A program made the position numbers and the translations under genes. The notes under the pieces are model-generated. The model was not told where the DNA came from. It saw only the letters and a program-made list of their open reading frames with translations, and ran no database searches. Below, one piece after another: positions 45,442-56,699 of a stretch of 64,000 nt of DNA. Every line of letters starts with the position of its first letter. The stretch's first letter is position 1. The stretch comes from Mortierella hygrophila (taxonomy: Eukaryota; Mortierellomycota; Mortierellomycetes; Mortierellales; Mortierellaceae). The stretch spans positions 1 through 64,000 of the forward strand of contig JAAAXW010000159.1 of the NCBI GenBank assembly GCA_015680625.1, read 5' to 3'.

Positions 45442-48400
45442 CTAATATGGCTGTGATGGTTTAGATACCGTTTGTGCATTGTATTGCTGATAGGTTTGTG
45501 AAGGGTTCTTTTGCTGCTGCTGTTGGTGTTGATGTTGTTGGTGGCTCTGCTGATGTTGCTGATATTGCTGAGGTGCTTGGAACTGACAAAGTCCCTGCAT
45601 GGGCGGCTGGATGTCAGACCCATGCGCAGGATACTGAAGATGCGTAGCTTGTTGCTCTAGCTGCTGTGACTGCTGAACAAACGGTGCTAATCCAGCAGAC
45701 GACGACGTCTCCACAGTACTACTACCACCTCCACCACTGGCACTGCTACCATACCCTCCTAGCTGAGGATTCAGCGCTAAAGTCGTCAGAGATGGGTGGA
45801 TAGTTCCAAGATCCACCATGGGCAACTTATTAATGAACCGCGTCGACATGTACTCCTGTTGCTTGTCCTGTAGATGCTGGTACTCGATCATCCCTTCCCG
45901 AGCTCCAACTCGCTCGTGGACGATCTCTGTTGGCCAGGGAGCGGGTCGACTTCCAAACACGATGTCCTGGTCCTTGATCCACTCGTTGTTTATATGGATT
46001 CCCGCGGAAAAGAAGCCTTCTCCCCCTCCTGCTGCTGCTCCAGGTGACGAGGATGATGACGGTAGTAATCCGGGATACGAATGGAATGAAGGAGGAGGAA
46101 GGGAAATCAAAGAGGAAGCCCGACTGTGAGTTTCAAAGACTGGCGGATAGCTATCTACGACCTCAACATTCCAGTGTGGTAGAAGATGAGGAGGAGGAGC
46201 ATAGGTTGGCTGTCCTGAGTAGCCTGAGATCGGATTAAATGGCATCGATACATGTCTAGACGTCAGAGGAAGGGGCGGCTGGGTTGCAAAGGTCGCCGTC
46301 GATGCTGCAGTCCTGCCTTGCTCGTACAGGTTAAACGACGATGAAGACGGCGACTCGTTGGATATCGGGATCGCCGTTTGGCCGCTGCCGACATTCCATG
46401 GATATACTGTCTGCAGGGGCTGATGCTCATGTCCTCGCAAGTGAGAGTGGGGTAAATGGTGGGGCGGCGGCAGCGTCGACATTGGTTTTTCGAGACTATG
46501 AGAGCCAATGAACTCCAGATCTGGTAGCAAGTGTGGTGGAGTGTCCAAGGAGTGAAGAGAGGCGGGAATCGGTAGTGGCTGATGGCGGCTATTCTGCGCC
46601 GAGACCTGTTGCGGGAAAGGTTGAAGTGGTTGTTGCGGCAGCGGCTGTGAAAAAGGTTCAGGCGGGACCATTATCGTCGTCGATGTGATGGTGGGTGATG
46701 CAGCGCCTTGATGGGGGGCCATTGCTGAAGTTGCCAACCCTGATGCTGAGTCTGACATCGCCATATATTCCTCTGGCGCCGGTTGTGTTGTCGAGGTACC
46801 AGGTATGAACGGCCGCAGCAGGATCGGGCGAGAGAGGGGTGGCATTTTCTTCACCTTCTTGGACAGTCTCTTGGTGGTGCTGCCTGCTGAAGTAGTCGAT
46901 TCGCCTTGATCAGCCTCATCGTGATCAAACCCGATCCCTGAAGCGCGTCGAACAGAAGCTCCATCGCTGCGAGAATCGCCAAAAGTTGTAGAGCTGACCA
47001 TGCTCGACGTTGTGGATCCTGGGGGGATAATCAAAGGCCACTCTCTAGTCAACGCTGCATTCGCATCGGAGCCGTCTTGATGGTTCGAAGTGTGATCGAT
47101 GTGCACATTCTCCAAGGACACCGATATGGGCGAATGTCCTGCTCCAGAAGATGATGCTCTGTCCGATGGCGACTCGGACCCCGATCTGTCCTGCGGTGTC
47201 GCGTCAGGAGATGTCACTTTTGATGAATCGCTTTTGGCGTTGACTATCACTTGGGCAGAATAGAGGTCTTGAAGGATAAAGTAGAGGCGAGCAGAGGCTA
47301 TCCAGTGAGGGGTGGAGACTTTCAAAAAGTTGAGGTGGACGTTGAGGCAGCGTTTGGCGTTGGCTGCCAAGGCGTCATCCGATGAAAAAATGTGGGTTAC
47401 ATGGCTATCACGGACAGAACGTAGAAATAGGGTCTACGTGTCAGTACCAATCTAGTTTTATATTGTGAATAAATAACAGCATAGTCAAGTGAACTTACAT
47501 AGCGGCTCCGGTGAAAACTTGAAAGACAAAGAGGTGTCCTCGATATTTGATGTCAATCTCGTCAAACTGCTCGACAATCTCTGTGATCTTTGTTGCGGCC
47601 TCTGCACACCGCACTCGCGACTGGTCAATAAACGACGTATCGACCACATTCTCCAATGCAATGATCGGTCGGTGGAGCATAATGACAGTCATGTAGTAGG
47701 TCAGGATAATATACGCAACATTCTCCTCCGACTCAATGAGCTCCTTGGGTGTCAATGGAACCTCCTCCCCGATGGTCTTGATCCAAGTCGACAGCCGTCC
47801 TTCCAGAACTGCAAACTCCGAGCTGGGGTCACTCGGACATTTGTCCGATTCGAGTGTGTTGCCGTTGATGTAGTGCGACACCCGAAAAAGTAACTCAATC
47901 GGCTCAAAGATATACTTGGCCGGTCCGTGGCCTCGAAGCCGTCGCGTCTTCTGCAGCTTGGTCAAGATCCTGGATGCAAATGGGTCTTTGGGCGTTGTCT
48001 CCGGCTGAGTCGATATGGTCTCCTGGATGTCACTGCCCTCCTCCTCCACCTCGCCAATGATCGCCGCCTCCAATTCCTGATGCCTTTCAATCCACCAATC
48101 TGGCCGATAGTCGGGGAGCTGAATGTTGTATAGTTTAACGTCTAGAATCGATGGTAGACCTACCGATGCTGCTGAAAAGATGTCGATGTGGATCAGATTC
48201 CAAAATGTCCTGCACTTGGTTTCGAACTTGACCCTATCCGCCTCTAAAGTCGGAACATCGCGCTGGTTGTGGAGGTAGAGCTCAATTCCCATCCTGCTGG
48301 CCAGACCTCCAAAACGCCAACCCCTCGGCCCGCTCCATGCACTGTACTCGTAAAAAGAAAGGATGGAGAGGGCATGGAGGTTGCTGATAGTCGCTTCGTC

Positions 48401-49355
48401 GATCAGGTCCATAATATTTTCTCTCGTTTTTTCGGCGTACGGCTCTCCCGAGAGATATGGCGGCATTTGGACAATGTCGGGATGGTCAGAGAACCTGGCA
48501 GCCACGGCACAGATCGCATTAAGTAGAGACGAGTTGACTCTTTGCTCAGCATAGTCCTTGAGAAACTCCCCAGGGTCGAAGTTGTCAAAATCCTGGAAAC
48601 AGTACTCAAAAAAGACCTCGACCAAGTGGTCAGTGAGCTCTTTCCGCCACAGGTCACCCCGGGCTGAAGCAGGTCGCATGTTGGATGCCTCAATGGATGG
48701 GCTGTGCCCCTCTTCGATCAGTCTACGCATTGGGTCATCGCTTTGGTTGGGGTTGCCAAAGTAGGAGTGATGAAGTGGGTAGAAGTTCCGGAGGGTGTTG
48801 AAGCGAGGCCGCAGGTTGCCGTAATGGGTCAGCTGTAGTGGGCCAATATTCCGAGTCGGCTTTGGTTTCACGATCTGGCGACCGGAGGCATGGTCAATGG
48901 CGGCTTGGCGGGCCTCGGGGTCGAGTTCCTCGCGGGGGATGGGACCTCGCTTTTTAGAGTGAGTGAAGAATGTGCAGAGGATGCCGGTTTTGGCACATTG
49001 GTGGCACCGTGGCTTGACATTGTCTATCCAATTGATACCATGATGGCCAAGAGTGGAGTGGTATTGGTTAGCAAAGCTACAGGTCGGGACTCAACAGGAA
49101 AATTGCATACCAAGGGAGCTGGCCACTGCGAGTTGGGTTACGGCTATTCATTGGCTTCAATTGGCAAGCAAGGTAAAGTAGAAACTGTGCCATACCACAC
49201 TTGGTCCTCTTTTGTCGGCAATAGTCGCAGGCTTGGGTCGCCTTACGGCGCTTGCTTTCAGCATCGTCATTGCTGTTGTTGCTGTTGCTGTCGCTGAGGG
49301 CCAGAGACGAGCCAGAGTGCTGAGGGTCTTGGCTGCCGGCCGTGGTCTTTTGCAT
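45442..49355 (-). CDS. Zn2Cys6 transcription factor with fungal-specific regulatory domain
   Basis: Nuclear DNA-binding regulator; target genes unknown. Model: complement(join(45442..47404, 47499..49023, 49196..49355)), 1,215 aa. The six cysteines fit C-x2-C-x6-C-x6-C-x2-C-x6-C at residues 43-70 (CDYCRQKRTKC, then DNVKPRCHQCAKTGILC), with the intron splitting the cluster right after the third Cys. A basic linker (KKRGPIPREEL) follows. The fungal-specific regulatory domain covers about 130-560, with EVFFEYCFQDFDNFDP, AICAVAARFSDHPDI and YEYSAWSGPRGWRFGGLASR. The last 600 residues are disordered (Ser, Pro, Gln). I chose the ATG at 49355; an in-frame ATG at 49475 would add 40 residues of less convincing sequence. 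It is divergent from the SDR gene. Confidence 0.92.
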
Positions 49356-49904
49356 CGGTCCCCTCGGCAGAATCAGCACTCGCGACCGTAAATCGAATTT
49401 GGGGCGTGAGAAGCAGGGAGGCAAGTGCAGCGTGGGACGTTTGGTGTGCACTGGCAGACCGGGACTGGAATGCACACAGGACTAGGTTGGAGATGGCAAT
49501 TGCATTTGGGCTTCACCTCGATTGCAGAGGTTGACCAAGGTGGGAGTAAAGTAAAGTGTGAGCGTGAGAAGAGAAGAGGAAGAAGCGAGGGATGAAGAAT
49601 GGCGTGTGAAGGGAAAAAGATGGCGCCCTTTGGGAGATCTCTCTGTTGGGCCAAGGGAGGAGCACCCTTAATCGGACCTGTTCAAATTGGGATTAATAGC
49701 CAATCAGCGACCCTTTTACATTGAAATATCACACATGAAATATCACCTCTCAGACACAATCGACTCCTTTAATCATCCATCATTATTCTTCTTCTTCTCC
49801 GCTCCTTTCCTTCTCTCAACTCAACTCACATCCCACCCCTCTCCCTCCCTCCCTCCCTTTCTATCCTCTTCTTCGACGTTCGACGCTCAGGACATACATC
49901 AACG
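49356..49904. promoter_or_regulatory. Divergent promoter region of the Zn2Cys6 factor and the SDR
   Basis: A CCAAT box lies at 49700-49704, about 200 bases before the SDR start. A pyrimidine-rich leader (about 49780-49875) precedes the SDR start. A regulator divergent from an enzyme gene is a common fungal arrangement, but nothing here shows the factor controls this SDR. Confidence 0.5.
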
Positions 49905-51359
49905 ATGCTGGAATCGATATACAACATCGACTTCTGGAAGACCTACATCCTCAAGCCAAATTTCTCAACGGACAGCATCCCCGACCTCACCTCAAAGGTC
50001 GCCATCGTCACCGGAGGAAACGCAGGACTCGGTTACGAGACATCCCTCGCCCTCGCCGCAAAGGGCGCACATGTCTTCCTCGCCTGCAGAAACAAGACAA
50101 AGGCCCTCGACGCAATCGAGCGGCTCGAGCGGGAGCTTTCCGAGACCGCACCCCATCTCTACCCCAAACTCGACTTTCTCTACCTCGACCTTGCCGACCT
50201 CCGGTCCGTCGCAAAGACGGCGCAAAGGTTCCTCTCCAAGGGCCTCTCGCTCAATATTCTGGTCAACAATGCCGGTCTCGGATTGGTGCCGCCTACTCTC
50301 AGCAAGGACGGTGTCGAGCTCGTCTTTGCCGTCAATCATTTGGGGTAATTTGCCACAGGCACAGACACAGGCCAAAAGCACCAACAGGGTCTGTTGCATG
50401 AAGCATGACATCCACCCTCCCTCTCTATCTTTATTGTTGCTTTGCCCATGACCACTTGTCTCTCTCACTCGATATTTTTAATGCTCCTTACACTTCTTGC
50501 TTACCATTTCTTATCACTCCACTCCGCTTTAACTTATTACGTTAGACACTTCCTGCTAACACAACTCTTGTTGCCAAAACTAATCGAGTCGCAACCATCA
50601 AGGATCATCAACGTCAGGTAACTTGACCCGCAAACAGGAGCACCAAGAAAGGACGATGTCTTAAGCGATAGCGCGGATGTATTTTAATTTGAGCTGCCCC
50701 TCTCACCCTTTTCTCACACATGCGCCCATGTCCTGAATCCTCCCCTTTTCCTTCTTGGTTAATGCAATCATAGTTCAATGGCTCACGAGTTCGAAGTACC
50801 CCTGGGAGGCATTCAATTCGGGACACTGAGCCAAGCAGACGGAGAGTCGCCACTTGTAAACTACAACCGATCCAAACTCGCCAACATCCTCTACACCAAG
50901 GCGCTTGCACGTCGGCTAACGAATGCAGGACACGACAGAGTCTTTGTGAATGCGGTTTATCCAGGATATTGTCTGACAGGAATCGACGGCGATTTGTCTC
51001 TTACTCAGGGGATGGTTATCTCCAAACTGCTCACACTGACAAGAGCATGGGCTGGACGCACTGCTGCCGACGGCGCGCTCAGTCAGCTCTATTGCTCTAC
51101 GAGCCCAGAGATTGAAGAGAAGAAGCTATCAGGCCGTTACTTTATCCCCGATGCACATGAACTCCGTCCAAGTATGCCATGCCTCTTTCTTTTTCAGCTT
51201 ACACATGATACATTATAGGCACATGCTACTTCTAACTGATACTGACCAACTGTTCTTTCATACCAAACAGGTCCATATGCAATGAACAAGGAGTTACAGG
51301 AACGACTATACAAGTACTCGGAAGACTTTGTAGTCAAGCGAGGGCTGCTCACAACTTAG
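49905..51359 (+). CDS. Short-chain dehydrogenase/reductase, retinol-dehydrogenase-like
   Basis: NAD(P)-dependent oxidoreductase; substrate not deducible. Model: join(49905..50344, 50546..50617, 50774..51171, 51271..51359), 332 aa. Rossmann motif TGGNAGLG at 36-43 with VAIVTG before it; NNAG in NILVNNAGLG; the structural NHLGHFLLT; the catalytic Ser in INVSS (about 171); and Y201-x3-K205 in YNRSK. The N-terminal 30 residues precede the usual fold, as in retinol-dehydrogenase-like and WWOX-like members. An NADP preference is suggested by the basic ACRNKTKA after the second strand. All phases close. Confidence 0.92.
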
Positions 51360-51901
51360 CGCCTGTCAGACTGGAGACAATAAAAGACAGCTTTTCATGT
51401 CAATAGACCGCCATTGTGCACAAGAGTATAGGCCATCCAGAGGCGTGCGAAGGCTACGCTTACAGTATCACTAATAACAATCGCGAGCTACTCTTGCCCT
51501 TTCTATCACACGAAGAATCCATGGCGTGAGATCAATGTTGTGCGACCTTCGTTAGGCTACCTAGACATCTGATGGGACAAACGTCAGCCAGTCTCTTCTT
51601 TCATTTGGGTCCTTGTCCATGTGTATGTCGTGCCACTACCAGCAAAAAAAGAAGATTTGTTATTGTGTCATTGACCACTTGCAATAGCGCAATCGCTGTC
51701 TCTTTTTGTGCTTGTCAAGTGCAGTTTTTGTGTTTGTAAGCTGCAAAATGTCGCTCGTGCGCCGTGCAGCTGAGTAATCCTTTTGCTATGAGTTCGTCAT
51801 ACATAAAAGGGCACGAATCCCCCTTTTCCAGTTCAAAGCAACACACAATCCAACAACCCAGTAGCCATCCCCTTCTACAACAACAACTATAACAAGCAAC
51901 A
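51360..51901. other. 3' flank of the SDR gene and promoter of the GST gene
   Basis: AATAAA at 51379-51384 is the likely SDR polyadenylation signal. An ATAAAAGG near 51803 may act as a TATA element for the GST gene, about 100 bases before its start. No gene between. Confidence 0.6.
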
Positions 51902-52763
51902 ATGACCGCCCCCAAGCTCACCCTCTACAACACTTACTACTGCCCCTACGCTGCCCGCGCCGTCCTGGCCCTTGCGGAGACTAAACAGGAGCATGAAGTC
52001 GTCGAGCTCGATTTGAGCGTGCCACGCCCTGACTGGTATTTGAAGGACATCAACCCCTACGGCCAAGTCCCTGCCCTCAAGATCGGTGAGGACCACATCA
52101 TCCTTGAGTCCCTCATTGTCGCCGAGTACATTGCTGACCTTCACCCCGAGTCTGGGTAAGCATTTGGCACATATCCATACAACCAGCATGTGAATGACTC
52201 GACCATGTTAAACACTAATTTTCTTTGTTGGCTCGTTCACTTCAACTTACCGAACAAATCTGCCCCCACCATCTATCTTTTTTTTGGACTCTAATAGCCT
52301 CATCCCCAAGGATCCCCTCCAGCTAGCCCAGTCCCGATACTTGATCCACCACTGGGGTGCTCGCACCCAGCCTGCTCTCTTCAAGGCCACCATTACCCTA
52401 GACGCCGCCGAGAACGCCAAGGCTCGTCAGGAGGTCTTTACCGAGTTGGAGAAGGTCGATGTCTTGCTCCGCAACGTCGCCCGCACCCCCGAGGACAAGG
52501 AAGGTCCCTTCTTCTTGGGCGAAAAATTCACCTTTGCCGATCTCGCCCTTGCTTCCTTCTTGACCCGTCTCTTCCTCGTCGTTGCGTACCAGGAGGAGGG
52601 TGTTGAGCAGGAGTTTGAACAGGCCTTGAAGGACAACAAGAACCTCGAGCGCTTCCGTGAGTGGCGCGACGCCATCTCCCAGCGCCCTACTGTCCAGAAG
52701 GCCAGCGCTCCCAGGGAGATTCTTGTCAAGAACTATCGCAAGTTCCTCCCTAAGACCAACTAA
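51902..52763 (+). CDS. Glutathione S-transferase (omega-like N-terminal site)
   Basis: Cytosolic conjugation or thiol-transfer enzyme. Model: join(51902..52155, 52298..52763), 239 aa, normal length. The thioredoxin-like N-terminal domain (about 4-82) has LYNTYYCPYAAR with Cys14-Pro15 where omega or glutaredoxin-like GSTs carry their active cysteine, YGQVPAL with the cis-Pro, and ILESLIVAEYI with the Glu-Ser that holds glutathione. The C-terminal helical domain has KFTFADLALASFLTRL, matching the family N-capping box. Class is uncertain between omega-like and other CP-containing fungal GSTs. Confidence 0.9.
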
Positions 52764-52774
52764 GTCTTTTGTTA

Positions 52775-52890
52775 TGTGGGGGGGGGGCGGGCGCGGCGGC
52801 GGNNNNNNNNNNTTTTTTTTTAATCAATTTCCCAATTTCCCCCCAAACCACAACATATTTTTTTTTTTATCCCCCCCCCCCCCCCCCCCC
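52775..52890. other. Assembly gap and unreliable homopolymers
   Basis: Ten N occupy 52803-52812. They are flanked by a G run (about 52779-52788), a GC-only stretch, T runs and a C run of about 20 at 52871-52890. The true length and sequence between the GST and F-box genes is not known here. Confidence 0.95.
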
Positions 52891-52970
52891 AAGACACCAC
52901 CATTGTGTCGATTGCATGAGCATGTACATATTACATATTTAAACATTAAAAACGAAGAGAGCATTTATTT

Positions 52971-54875
52971 CTAAAGGCCAAGGGATTGAGTCTCTATCTG
53001 TGCTGATGTTCTGTGAACAACTTGGATGTTGCGGGGTGAGTTCTTAAGCCATTGTATGGCATCGATCAAGCAGGGGCACTTGAGCGAGTTGTACACAATT
53101 GTGTTCAGGGCAGGAAAGGCGTGGTAAAGGTACCGGATTTGCTGCGCTGTCAACACGACCTCGGATGTGTGGCCAAAGTACTTGTCACGACGGTTGGCAG
53201 ACTCGAGCGACAGTGTCCTAACAGACTCGAACAAGCCTAGTGGAAGGACTTCACGCAGATAATCCTCCTTTGTCACTTCGCTGTTATCGTCTCCTTGTAT
53301 CGCTGTCGTCGATCCTGGCTCTTTTGCATACTGAATCGGCTCCATCTTCATCAGCCAGGGTACATGTATAGAGTTCATTCCCAGGAACTCGAGGAAGGGC
53401 AACTTTGAGACCATGACCAGGAACACATAGTCGAACGTCCCTTCCCTGCCATGATGTCCGTGGATGTCCAGGTAACGAATCTGGTTGCATTCCCATCGGA
53501 TTGCCGACGGAATCGCCTCCCGCTGTTGTCGAACTCCAGACCGGACGGGATTCTCCGCGTCGATGACCATTTCATTGGTAAAAGCAAACAAGAGATCGTC
53601 GATCGAAACACTCTCAAGGGCTTCGCACTGTCCGATAAAGTTAGCCCAAGCCATGGCCGATGGCTCCTCGCACTTCAAGACGGAGAGATGCTTTAGCCCC
53701 CTCTGCTTAAGGTTGGGCTGGATGTTCTGCAAATCCTGTGTGGCGATTCGACACTTTTCCAGTCTGACAGTCGACAGTTTTTCTAGTTGCCCTGCAGGGC
53801 TCGCCAGGTAGGTTGCAATGTGGGGCTGGGTGTAGGGTTGGCCTTGGTGGTAGTCCTGAAGGGAGATCAACCGGAGATCCGGGCAGAGTGTTGCCAGATT
53901 GTCGATGTCAGCCGGAGCCGACTTTAGGTATAGTTGGTGCAGGTTGGGTGTTCGTTGGAGGATTCCGTGGACAAAGTTCCCTCCTGAAATCTGCTTTCCG
54001 TAGATACTGAACAGCTTCAAGACACGGAGACTCTGACACTTGAAGTCCTTGCTGTATGGCGGTAACTGGTCAGCATCAAAAAGCTCTTCTCCCTTGGTCT
54101 CTACATCCAACACCCTATTGTCTAGTGTCGGTCCGCTGTTCCAGCCCCAAGGGATCCAAGACGATGCCGACGATGATGACAGGTGGGCCCCTACCCGTGA
54201 CCCGAACCTCCGTGCGGGCACGGGGAGTGAGTTGGGGCTGCTAAAGCTATTCTGGTACGCCTCGTCCCACTGCTTGATAGTATCGACGATTCGAATGGCA
54301 GATAGTTCGAGATACTCCAGACGAGGGCACGACTCGAGGACGCGGTAAATCATTCCTGATTGGTACACAGGCGCGTATCGTCTATTGTCCATCCCGATGA
54401 GTTGGAGCTTTGTCAGGTTTGCCAGGGCACCCTGGGCGACTGGGAACAAGAGAGCCTTCTGGGAAGAACCAAGTTCGCTGGGGTCTGGGAGCTGGATTGT
54501 TAGCCTCCGGAGGTTGGATGCAGAGGCATAGAACTCAAAGAGACTCGAGGGGTCGTCGAGGGTCTCGATTTCGAGGGTGGCGCCGGTCAAGGCGATGAGG
54601 TGTCGAGCGATTGACCTGAGATCACTGTCGCGAAGGGAGAAGGTAATGAGGTCTCGGACGAGGTGACCACTGCGTTCGAGGCGGTCCTGGTGTTCGAGAC
54701 GGTTGTAGCGGAAGGTCTCCCAGAGGAAAGGCGAGAACTGTTGCGACCATATTGTGCAGACCTGGGTGCACTTCCAGATGTCGGCGAGTGAGAGGTCAGC
54801 GCGGATTCGGTCGATGATCTCGGGCAGATCGAGTGGAGGCGGAGACAGCTGATGGAAGTATTTTGGGCGATTCAT
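52971..54875 (-). CDS. F-box protein with leucine-rich repeats
   Basis: Likely substrate receptor of an SCF ubiquitin ligase. Single exon, 634 aa, from the ATG at 54875 (MNRPKYFHQLSPPP). The F-box spans about 13-55: LDLPEIIDRIRADLSLADIW then KCTQVCTIWSQQFSPFLW. The rest reads as irregular leucine-rich repeats of the RNI type (LRRLTIQLPD, LEYLELSAIRIVD, LHQLYLKSAPADIDNL, LKHLSVLKCEE). The reading frame stays open upstream to 55154, but that part has leader-like composition and lacks domains. The stop codon is followed almost at once by AATAAA on this strand (52964-52969). Substrate unknown. Confidence 0.88.
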   Translation of the reverse strand: MNRPKYFHQLSPPPLDLPEIIDRIRADLSLADIWKCTQVCTIWSQQFSPFLWETFRYNRLEHQDRLERSGHLVRDLITFSLRDSDLRSIARHLIALTGATLEIETLDDPSSLFEFYASASNLRRLTIQLPDPSELGSSQKALLFPVAQGALANLTKLQLIGMDNRRYAPVYQSGMIYRVLESCPRLEYLELSAIRIVDTIKQWDEAYQNSFSSPNSLPVPARRFGSRVGAHLSSSSASSWIPWGWNSGPTLDNRVLDVETKGEELFDADQLPPYSKDFKCQSLRVLKLFSIYGKQISGGNFVHGILQRTPNLHQLYLKSAPADIDNLATLCPDLRLISLQDYHQGQPYTQPHIATYLASPAGQLEKLSTVRLEKCRIATQDLQNIQPNLKQRGLKHLSVLKCEEPSAMAWANFIGQCEALESVSIDDLLFAFTNEMVIDAENPVRSGVRQQREAIPSAIRWECNQIRYLDIHGHHGREGTFDYVFLVMVSKLPFLEFLGMNSIHVPWLMKMEPIQYAKEPGSTTAIQGDDNSEVTKEDYLREVLPLGLFESVRTLSLESANRRDKYFGHTSEVVLTAQQIRYLYHAFPALNTIVYNSLKCPCLIDAIQWLKNSPRNIQVVHRTSAQIETQSLGL

Positions 54876-55397
54876 TGTTGTTGATGGATGTTGGCTGGCT
54901 GGTGATGGATGTGTGAAGTGAAAAAGAAGAGAAGGTAAGACGAAGCAGAAAAAGGAAGCGATAAAACAAGGTGAGACGAACAAGCTAACACGTTGAGGCA
55001 ACTGATTGGGGACCACGGTAGTAAACAGCGACTTTATTAATATGCCTTTGATGTGTGGCAAAAAAACAAACGTGGCAACACGCTGCGGCCACACGCCCCC
55101 AGTACATACACTCATTATCACAGACACGACAAGATTAAAGGTGGAAGGAAGCAAGCTCGTTTTCGTGGCAAAAGAGGGAGCGGGGCTGAGAGGCGGAGTG
55201 GCGGTGGGTCTAGAACGTGATTCGAGAGTTCAGGAGCTCGGTCTTGACTTTACCCTTTCATCATTACTTGCGCCCAATTGCACCAAACTCAATTCCATTA
55301 CGAAATAATCATGTGTTCCTTTTGCTTTTCTTTTTTTTTTGAAGGTCTTTTACTCGTTTTCACTTTTCAACCTTTCGCACCTTTCCTCACCCTCAGC
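54876..55397. other. Divergent intergenic region
   Basis: Upstream of the F-box gene (-) and of the Cys/His-rich orphan (+). No gene or clear regulatory motif recognised. Confidence 0.5.
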
Positions 55398-56699
55398 ATG
55401 GATGAAATACCGTATGTGTGTAATGCCCACAAGATCGTTCAGGATTACAGCTTCAATCAGCAGAGCCAACAAAGTCAACAGAGCCAACAAAGTCAACAGA
55501 GCCAACAAAGCCAACAGAGTCAACAACCCTATCTGAATGGCATCCGTCGATGGAGGCGAGAGCCTTGTAACTGCATGAGTTGCCCAGTTATGAACTACAA
55601 TGATATCGACAGACACCTCTGTGTCTACCACGAGACCTTCATGCGAGGCGACATTTTTCGAATGCGTTATCCGGACAGTGGCACTGCCCTTCTCACTAGC
55701 GGCCATCCACTCGAGGTCCAGACGTTGCCCTCTCAGTGTCTCATTATCAATTACAATAAGTCAAGCTGGCATATCTTTGACAAATACGAGCTTAATGGTA
55801 AATGGCCTCCGTGACACCACTAACTACCTTGGACTTTGGAAATCACTGCTAAAATCGCATTCATCCTTCTTCCCTCTAGAGTTGACCTGTGGCCTACCCC
55901 AGGCTATCAAGAGGAACATATTTCAGCACATCAGAGAATATTTTCTTTTCTTTGACAGCGACGACACCCACCGACCGATAGAAGCGTTGATGGAGAGTCC
56001 ATTCCTGTTTGCTGCCACATACCGCCAGAAGACGAGTTATGAAGGCTCGTACGATTCGTACAAGGCGAGGAGTTTTCAACAAGCATGCAGGCAGCCAGGA
56101 TATCTCAATGTCAATCAGTTTCAACCACTGGATGAGGCCATACCAGTGATGAGCAGGGATGGTCAGCAAGGTGGGTTACCGAATGCGCTACTTTGATGAA
56201 CCATACCTTTTGAGTTCTGTCCCTGCGGTGTGCTGTCCGTTTACATTGTGACGTTACTTTGTACTGGCTCCAACTAACAATAGTGGCGCGGAGCAGCCAA
56301 GCTGTGAGGGTGGGATACACGCACGATCCCAGTGGGGTTTCCCCAGTCATATGTCCAGGAGCCGAAGGGCAAATAGTGTCATTCCCAGAGAAATCCCAGT
56401 GTGACTTCAGCGGGGCTATTCCGTACGTGGTGCTCCTGGCCGGCATCATGCATGAAATTATGGTCGCTCACCAACACGATACTTGGTGTTCATGCAGATC
56501 CGACTATGGGAGAGGAGTGGTCCACAATCACATTTATTATTTTCAAGACTTGCCTCAGACCAACACCAACCACAGCAACAGCAATGCACCGTTTGAGCAA
56601 GTGCTTGGTATTCTAAGTCCAATCATCTATGGATGGATTAGCGCTCTTAGACTTATCGAATACCGTCTTCACAACGAGACTGTTTTCCACTCTCCTTAG
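55398..56699 (+). CDS. Orphan protein with a Cys/His cluster and (SQQ)n repeat
   Basis: Model: join(55398..55797, 55880..56170, 56284..56699), 368 aa; phases close. The start MDEIPYVCNAHKIVQDY is followed by a (Ser-Gln-Gln) repeat from about residue 21 to 43. A possible zinc-binding cluster comes next, CNCMSCPVMNYNDIDRHLC ending VYH (C-x-C-x2-C...H-x2-C-x3-H). The middle is mixed (PLEVQTLPSQCLIINYN; EYFLFFDSDDTHRPIEAL). The C-terminal third is rich in His, Cys and Tyr (VAHQHDTWCSCRSDYGRG) and ends with two hydrophobic stretches (AIPYVVLLAGIM, VLGILSPIIYGWISALRL). No family recognised. In-frame upstream codons back to 55278 lie in leader-like sequence. AATAAA at 56720-56725. Confidence 0.72.
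55460..55527 (+). repeat. Short tandem repeat encoding (Ser-Gln-Gln)n
   Basis: Nine-base units of the types AGCCAACAA, AGTCAACAG and AGCCAACAG alternate about seven times, in frame. Confidence 0.9.

Noticed and set aside
49905..52763. A detoxification gene cluster made of the Zn2Cys6 factor, SDR and GST
   Set aside because: Adjacency alone; no shared regulatory motif was seen and the neighbouring genes are housekeeping or unrelated.
54876..55154. N-terminal extension of the F-box protein
   Set aside because: The frame is open, but the sequence is hydrophobic, leader-like and outside the F-box; the ATG at 54875 directly precedes the domain.
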